Of a stretch of 11,174 bases of DNA, positions 8,103 to 11,174 are shown piece by piece. Made by a program: the position numbers and the translations under genes. Source of the stretch: Paracoccaceae bacterium (GTDB lineage Bacteria > Pseudomonadota > Alphaproteobacteria > Rhodobacterales > Rhodobacteraceae); the NCBI GenBank assembly GCA_012036325.1, contig JAAUPC010000083.1, positions 1-11,174 on the forward strand, read 5' to 3'. Positions within the stretch are counted from its first letter, which is position 1; each line of letters begins with the position of its first letter. The notes below the pieces were generated by a model. It saw only the letters and a program-made list of their open reading frames with translations, had not been told where the DNA came from and did no database searches.

Positions 8103-9121
8103 TGCCCCTTTCCCCGTCGACGTCAGGCCAAGCGGACGATCTCGGCGGTACCGAGTGCGTTGAAGCGGTTGATGAGAGAGACGCGGATTTGGATTTCTGC
8201 GGTTTGGCGATCCGGGTCTCTGGCGGCGATGCGCTCGCCGAAGGCCTTGAGGCATCTCATCTTTGCCTCTGCCCTGCTCCTCACATGATAGCCGTTCCGC
8301 CGCTTCCATCCTGCGCGGCCTTCTTCGCGAACGTCGCGGAGGATCGTGTTGCGGGCGACCGCGGCCGGACAGTCCTCGCGCCAAAGCCGCCCGTTCTTGC
8401 GGATTGGGATGATGGCCGTCGCGTTTCGGTCGAGAATGGCGGTGTGGCAACGTCGGGTGTCATATGCCCCGTCCGCCGTGACGGAGCCGATCTGCTCGTC
8501 GTCCGGGATCTGGCCCAGCAGGTCCGGCAGGGTCGGGCTATCGCCTTCCCGGCTGGAGGTGAACTCGACCGCCCGGATGTCAGATGTGGCCGTGTCCATG
8601 GCCAGATGGACCTTGCGCCATTGACGTCGACGCGAAGGCCCATGCTTGCGGGCGTGCCATTCCCCATCACCGAGAAACTTGATCCCGGTGCTGTCCACCA
8701 GCAGGTTGATGGGGCCGTCCGCCCGACGATAGGGGATCTGGACGGCCAGGGTCTTCTGGCGGCGACACAGGGTCGAATAGTCCGGCACGGGCCAATCCAG
8801 CCCTGCAAGCTTCAGGAGCGCCCGGACCATCCCGACCGCTTGGCGAAGCGGCAACTTGAACAAGACCTTGACCGACAGGCAAAGCTGGATCGCCGTGTCA
8901 GAGAAAACCGCGGGCCTCCCCATCTTGCCTGCGGCCTCGGCGAGCCAGTGCATCTCGGGATCAATCAGGATCAGCATTGACCCACGACGCTCAAGCGCGC
9001 GGTTGTACGTGGGCCAGTTCGTAGCACGGTAGCAGGGCGGGTTCGGCTTGCTCATGACAGCCGTCTAACCCACTGGATTCGCCAAGTGAATCCTCAAACC
9101 GCAGACTTGTGCAACAACGCC
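8070..9121 (-). mobile_element. IS5-family (IS903-group) insertion sequence, 1052 bp
   Basis: The ends are terminal inverted repeats: the left reads GGCGTTGTTGCGTTAGTCTG from 8070 and the right, reverse-complemented, GGCGTTGTTGCACAAGTCTG ending at 9121. They match at 17 of 20 positions, with the three mismatches together at positions 12-14. The repeat, the length near 1.05 kb and the single transposase all fit the IS903 group. That group normally makes 9-bp target duplications. The flanks (gaaatgatc before, atccggacc after) do not match over 9 bases; only an ATC directly abuts both ends, which may be chance. Confidence 0.88.
8123..9055 (-). CDS. IS5-family transposase (IS903-type DDE)
   Basis: Cuts and joins the IS ends. 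It has 310 residues, the usual length for the group, and an open frame from ATG at 9055 to TGA at 8123. The opening (YRATNWPTYNRALERRGS) is typical of IS903-group proteins. The catalytic triad is seen as D121 in VDSTGIK, D195 in TADGAYDTR and E263 in SRAEAKM, with the Y-R-E type helix around NGYHVRSRAEAKMRCLK. The N-terminal part (residues 55-110, including CRRQKTL) would be the DNA-binding region. Nothing is missing, so the element could still be active, which suggests recent arrival. It runs against the truncated genes on either side. Confidence 0.93.
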   Translation of the reverse strand: MSKPNPPCYRATNWPTYNRALERRGSMLILIDPEMHWLAEAAGKMGRPAVFSDTAIQLCLSVKVLFKLPLRQAVGMVRALLKLAGLDWPVPDYSTLCRRQKTLAVQIPYRRADGPINLLVDSTGIKFLGDGEWHARKHGPSRRRQWRKVHLAMDTATSDIRAVEFTSSREGDSPTLPDLLGQIPDDEQIGSVTADGAYDTRRCHTAILDRNATAIIPIRKNGRLWREDCPAAVARNTILRDVREEGRAGWKRRNGYHVRSRAEAKMRCLKAFGERIAARDPDRQTAEIQIRVSLINRFNALGTAEIVRLA

Positions 9122-9708
9122 ATCCGGACCTCTCCCTGATCCTGATCCTGCCCGCCGCGCCGGACGATGTGGCCTTTGACCAGCGCCGCGGCCTCGATGC
9201 CCGCTTTGGCGAGGCGCGCCAAGCCCGCGCCTTGCGCCTGATCCGCAAGGCCTTTGGCCCCCGCCTTTTCGTCGGCTCACCCGCGCAACCGCGCCATGCG
9301 CTTCCCGACGGGGAAACCGGGCCCGAGGCCGCCCGCAGCCGCCTGCACGGCGTACATATGGTCTATGTGCATGCGAAGGTGTCGGTCTTTGATCTGGATG
9401 GCGCCATCGTATCCTCAGCCAACTTGAACAGCCGCAGCTTCCGCTGGGATACCGAGGCGGGCGTCTACCTGACCGCGCGCAATGACGTCTTTGAACTGCG
9501 CCACCGCGTCATGGCGCATTGGCTGCCCGCCGATGTCGGGCCCGAAGCCTTTGAGGATACCAAGGCCGTAAAGGTCTGGACCGCCATCGCCAGACGGAAT
9601 GCCTCGCTCCCCCCTGCGCAACGCCAGGGGTATCTTTTGCCTCACGACTTCGCCGCTGCCGAAGCCTTCGGCCTCGACGTGCCGCTTCTGCCGGAAGAGT
9701 TTGTCTGA
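9122..9708 (+). pseudogene. Phospholipase D/cardiolipin-synthase-like protein, C-terminal fragment
   Basis: About 195 codons of native sequence continue in frame from the right end of the IS to TGA at 9706-9708. They contain the second HKD motif, HAKVSVFD (His, Lys two later, Asp five further), followed by the usual SSANLNSRSF. The upstream segment (LILPAAPDDVAFD, GLDARFGEARQ) is like the inter-motif part of PLD-family phospholipases and cardiolipin synthases. The first HKD motif and the whole N-terminal half, roughly 250-300 residues by family length, are missing. The only start available is a GTG (9109) inside the IS terminal repeat, with no ribosome binding site, so it is probably not translated or active. 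The intact protein would transfer or hydrolyse phosphatidyl groups at the membrane. The first half is not on the other side of the IS, where a different gene lies. Confidence 0.75.
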
Positions 9709-9730
9709 CGCGCATTGCCGGATGAAACGG

Positions 9731-9755
9731 GGAACCGAACCGGTCCACAGGCGTT
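9731..9755 (+). promoter_or_regulatory. EcfG (ECF15)-type general stress promoter of the csbD operon
   Basis: GGAAC (9731-9735), 16 bases, CGTT (9752-9755), with the extended context GGAACC...GGCGTTT. The -10 element ends 52 bases before the csbD ATG and begins shortly after the preceding pseudogene's stop. It has the same layout as the elements at 7526 and 10608. CsbD-family genes are regular members of general stress regulons, which supports the assignment. Confidence 0.7.
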
Positions 9756-9807
9756 TCCTTTCCACACGGCAAAAGATCACGCCGCAACCCCGAAACAGGA
9801 GACAGCC

Positions 9808-10005
9808 ATGAACTGGGATCGTATCGAAGGGACCTGGAAACAGTACAAAGGCAAGGCCTTGGAAACCTGGGCCGACCTGACCGATGACGAATTTGACCGC
9901 GTCGCAGGCAAGCGCGAACAGATGATCGGCCTTGTGCAGCAGAAATACGGCAAGGCGAAAGACGAGGCCGAGCGTGAGGTCGACAGCTGGTTCGCCAAGC
10001 TTTGA
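9808..10005 (+). CDS. CsbD-family general stress protein
   Basis: A 65-residue hydrophilic, highly charged protein, MNWDRIEGTWKQYKGKALE at the start, then WADLTDDEF and GKREQMIGLVQQKYGKAKDEAE. This is the CsbD/YjbJ (UPF0337) pattern: an N-terminal WDRIEG.WKQ.KG block and a Q.KYG..K..AE helix near the end. Family members are among the most strongly induced proteins in general or envelope stress, but their biochemical role is not known. The ATG has AGGAGA seven bases upstream. It is the first gene of a two-gene unit behind an EcfG-type promoter; the next ATG is 13 bases after its stop. Full length for the family, no signal peptide or membrane segment, so cytoplasmic. Confidence 0.92.
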   Translation: MNWDRIEGTWKQYKGKALETWADLTDDEFDRVAGKREQMIGLVQQKYGKAKDEAEREVDSWFAKL

Positions 10006-10018
10006 CCCGGGGATCGAC

Positions 10019-10531
10019 ATGAGCATCCAAGACAGCCTGTCCACCAACCCGCGCGATGCCCTTTTTGAGGTGCTTGATGGCGTGCGGGCCGGGATGCTTG
10101 GCCTTTCGGGGGGTGGGGACTGCCTGCAGCCGATGACCCATTTCCCCGACGCCGAGGCCGGCGTGATCTGGTTCATCTCCTCGACCGAGACGGACCTGGT
10201 CCAGTCGCTGGGTCTGGGCGAAGATGCCCAGTATGTCGTGATCTCCACCGATCACGACGCCCATGTCAGCCTGCGCGGCAAACTTTATCACGTGCAGGAC
10301 GACGCAAAGCTTGATGCGCTTTGGGGGCCGTTCATCTCAGCTTGGTTTGACGGCGGGCGCGAGGATCAACATGTGGCCCTGCTGCGCTTTGACACCGAAG
10401 TTGCCGATGTCTGGGCGTCTTCATCCTCGACCCTTAAAATCGGGTTCGAGGTGATCCGCGCCAACCTTGACCCCGGGCATCAGCCTGACATCGGCGCAAA
10501 GGCAACCTTGCGTTTCGCGACTGCCGCCTGA
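10019..10531 (+). CDS. General stress protein 26-like, pyridoxamine-5'-phosphate-oxidase-type split-barrel protein
   Basis: 170 residues from ATG at 10019 (MSIQDSLSTNPRDALFEVL), with GGGGA upstream. The longer in-frame reading from 9932 overlaps csbD and was dropped. The order fits the COG3871 'general stress protein 26' group of FMN-binding split-barrel proteins: a first helix, the LQPMTHF strand, AGVIWFISSTETDLV with its conserved FISS turn, YVVISTDHDAHVSLRGKL, then DALWGPFISAWFDGG and VALLRFDTEVADVW. Related proteins bind flavin or F420-type cofactors and are proposed to reduce or bind small molecules; the reaction here is unknown. It is co-transcribed with csbD and closed by the terminator at 10558. 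Cytoplasmic, with no export signal. Confidence 0.85.
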   Translation: MSIQDSLSTNPRDALFEVLDGVRAGMLGLSGGGDCLQPMTHFPDAEAGVIWFISSTETDLVQSLGLGEDAQYVVISTDHDAHVSLRGKLYHVQDDAKLDALWGPFISAWFDGGREDQHVALLRFDTEVADVWASSSSTLKIGFEVIRANLDPGHQPDIGAKATLRFATAA

Positions 10532-10557
10532 CACAGCAAGTCCCTGAAAGAAAAGCG

Positions 10558-10585
10558 AAAGGCGCATCTTTTGATGCGCCTTTTT
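10558..10585 (+). terminator. Rho-independent terminator of the csbD operon
   Basis: GGCGCATC (10561-10568), a TTTT loop and GATGCGCC (10573-10580) form a perfect 8-bp stem. AAA before it pairs with the start of the TTTTT run after it. It stands 27 bases after the stop of the upstream gene and before the next promoter. Because both sides carry A/T runs it could act in both directions. Confidence 0.92.
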
Positions 10586-10607
10586 CACATTTTTCGCCCC
10601 TTCTGGC

Positions 10608-10632
10608 GGAACCATTCCGGGCGGACGGCGTT
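10608..10632 (+). promoter_or_regulatory. EcfG (ECF15)-type general stress promoter of the DUF1328 gene
   Basis: GGAAC (10608-10612), 16 bases, CGTT (10629-10632), in the context GGAACC...GGCGTTT. The -10 element ends 52 bases before the ATG at 10685, as at the csbD operon. It lies between the terminator and a strong ribosome binding site, the expected place for a promoter. Confidence 0.68.
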
Positions 10633-10684
10633 TATCTGACACAAACGCAGACACTTCCCTTCAACCTGCAAAAAGGAGATTTCC

Positions 10685-10858
10685 ATGTTGGGCTGGGCCG
10701 TAACCTTTCTTGTGATCGCGCTGGTCGCCGCTGCCTTGGGCTTTGGCGGTATCGCTGGCACGTCTGCTGGCATCGCGCAGATCCTGTTCTTCGTCTTCAT
10801 CGTGCTTTTCGTCGTGGCAATGGTTGCGCGCGCCGTGCGCGGGCGTCCGCCACTGTAA
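10685..10858 (+). CDS. DUF1328-family (UPF0391) small membrane protein
   Basis: 57 residues, MLGWAVTFLVIALVAAALGF then GGIAGTSAGIAQILFFVFIVLFV and a basic tail ARAVRGRPPL. Two hydrophobic helices (about 3-22 and 28-49) with the GFGGIAGTSAGIAQ link are diagnostic of DUF1328/UPF0391 (YtjA) peptides. It should sit in the cytoplasmic membrane as a helical hairpin. No function is established for the family; members often accompany stress genes. The ATG follows AAAAAGGAGA, a near-ideal ribosome binding site, and an EcfG-type promoter, so strong stress-dependent expression is likely. It is single-gene, with a hairpin 24 bases after the stop. Confidence 0.9.
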   Translation: MLGWAVTFLVIALVAAALGFGGIAGTSAGIAQILFFVFIVLFVVAMVARAVRGRPPL

Positions 10859-10881
10859 GCGATCTGACTAACCTTTCCATG

Positions 10882-10918
10882 TCGCGCCCCGATGCCCCTT
10901 TCCGGTGTCGGGGCGCGA
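10882..10918. terminator. GC-rich hairpin between convergent genes, possible bidirectional terminator
   Basis: TCGCGCCCCGA (10882-10892) and TCGGGGCGCGA (10908-10918) are perfect 11-bp arms, extendable by two wobble and two C-G pairs into the loop. It lies 23 bases after the DUF1328 stop and 21 bases beyond the stop of the converging minus-strand gene. There is no T run, so it may end transcription only with other factors. Confidence 0.55.
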
Positions 10919-10939
10919 TGCGTTGGGGCGGCCCCGTGG

Positions 10940-11174
10940 CTAGGGCGTCCGGCGCACCCGCGCGGTCCAACCGCGCCGGTCGGCAATCACCTTGCCCGCA
11001 ACCACCAGGATCACAGCACAAAGGAGGATTTTGCTGATAGTCTCCATCGTGCCGACCACCAGCATCGCATGCACCACACTGGCCACCACGACAACCGCAG
11101 CAAGCGCAGTGTGGACCCGTCGCCACAGCGGCAGCCGCCCGCGAAACCGTCGCCGCAAGGCCGCCACGCCCGCT
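10940..11174 (-). CDS. C-terminal part of a membrane protein, possibly a ferric-reductase-like transmembrane protein
   Basis: The minus-strand frame is open from the window edge (11174) to TAG at 10940-10942, and no start can be fixed because the gene enters from outside. The visible 77 residues include RLPLWRRVHTALAAVVVVAS, then VVHAMLVVGTMETISKILL, CAVILVVAGKVIADRRGW and the ending ARVRRTP. Two membrane helices are visible. The first has the H..LA...V...HA spacing of two histidines, 14 residues apart, typical of haem-binding helices in ferric-reductase-like (YedZ/FRE) domains, and W.R.H before the helix also fits. This is a resemblance from memory, not a firm assignment. The GTG at 11167 could be a start, but lacks any visible upstream context. 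Confidence 0.45.
   Translation of the reverse strand, partial: AGVAALRRRFRGRLPLWRRVHTALAAVVVVASVVHAMLVVGTMETISKILLCAVILVVAGKVIADRRGWTARVRRTP

Noticed and set aside
8099..8980. A 293-codon plus-strand frame across the IS
   Set aside because: It is antisense to the intact transposase with its DDE triad and has no recognisable domain; a shadow of a GC-rich gene.
9109..9121. A new functional gene made by the IS end providing a start codon for the PLD fragment
   Set aside because: The GTG lies inside the terminal repeat with no ribosome binding site, and the protein would lack the first HKD motif, so activity is unlikely.
1..11174. CRISPR array, tRNA, rRNA, toxin-antitoxin, phage or defence genes
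   Set aside because: Reading through both strands I saw no regularly spaced repeats, no tRNA-like cloverleaf and no phage or defence protein motifs.

Overview
The window is GC-rich and reads as chromosomal DNA of an alphaproteobacterium, most likely Rhodobacteraceae. This rests on the AspRS, CarB and PabB/PabC sequences, on a GC-rich intergenic palindrome of a kind I associate with that family, and on small stress proteins behind promoters of the alphaproteobacterial general-stress type. The genus cannot be fixed from the sequence.

Left third (1-3947, minus strand): a housekeeping block transcribed right to left. It runs pabB, pabC (p-aminobenzoate branch of folate synthesis), a 36-bp-arm palindrome with a probable aspS promoter after it, aspS (aspartyl-tRNA synthetase), and a DUF1993-like gene that leaves the window. 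aspS, pabC and pabB all need indels to be read through: one in aspS, one in pabC and at least two in pabB. Most sit in G/C runs or CG repeats, so sequencing or assembly error is the first explanation. If the indels were real, all three genes would be broken, including one essential gene.

Middle (3948-7465, plus strand): a divergent promoter region and an intact 1109-residue carB (carbamoyl-phosphate synthase large subunit, arginine and pyrimidine synthesis). carA is not in the window.

Right third (7466-11174): a stress-related accessory region. An AI-2E/PerM-family membrane protein gene is cut after codon 155 by a complete IS5-family (IS903-type) element at 8070-9121. On the far side lies the 3' part of a different gene, a phospholipase D/cardiolipin-synthase-like protein. 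The flanks share no 9-bp target duplication, so the arrangement looks like IS-mediated deletion, recombination or a misassembly rather than a simple insertion. Then come csbD with a general-stress-protein-26-like gene (one transcription unit closed by a strong terminator), a 57-residue DUF1328 membrane peptide, and the C-terminal end of a minus-strand membrane protein, possibly ferric-reductase-like.

The most interesting signal is that three transcription units of the right third (AI-2E fragment, csbD operon, DUF1328) each carry GGAAC-N16/17-CGTT, ending 52-53 bases before the start codon. That is the recognition pattern of the general stress sigma factor EcfG (ECF15), and it suggests one co-regulated stress regulon into which the IS has cut. 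I found no sign of an entirely new system.
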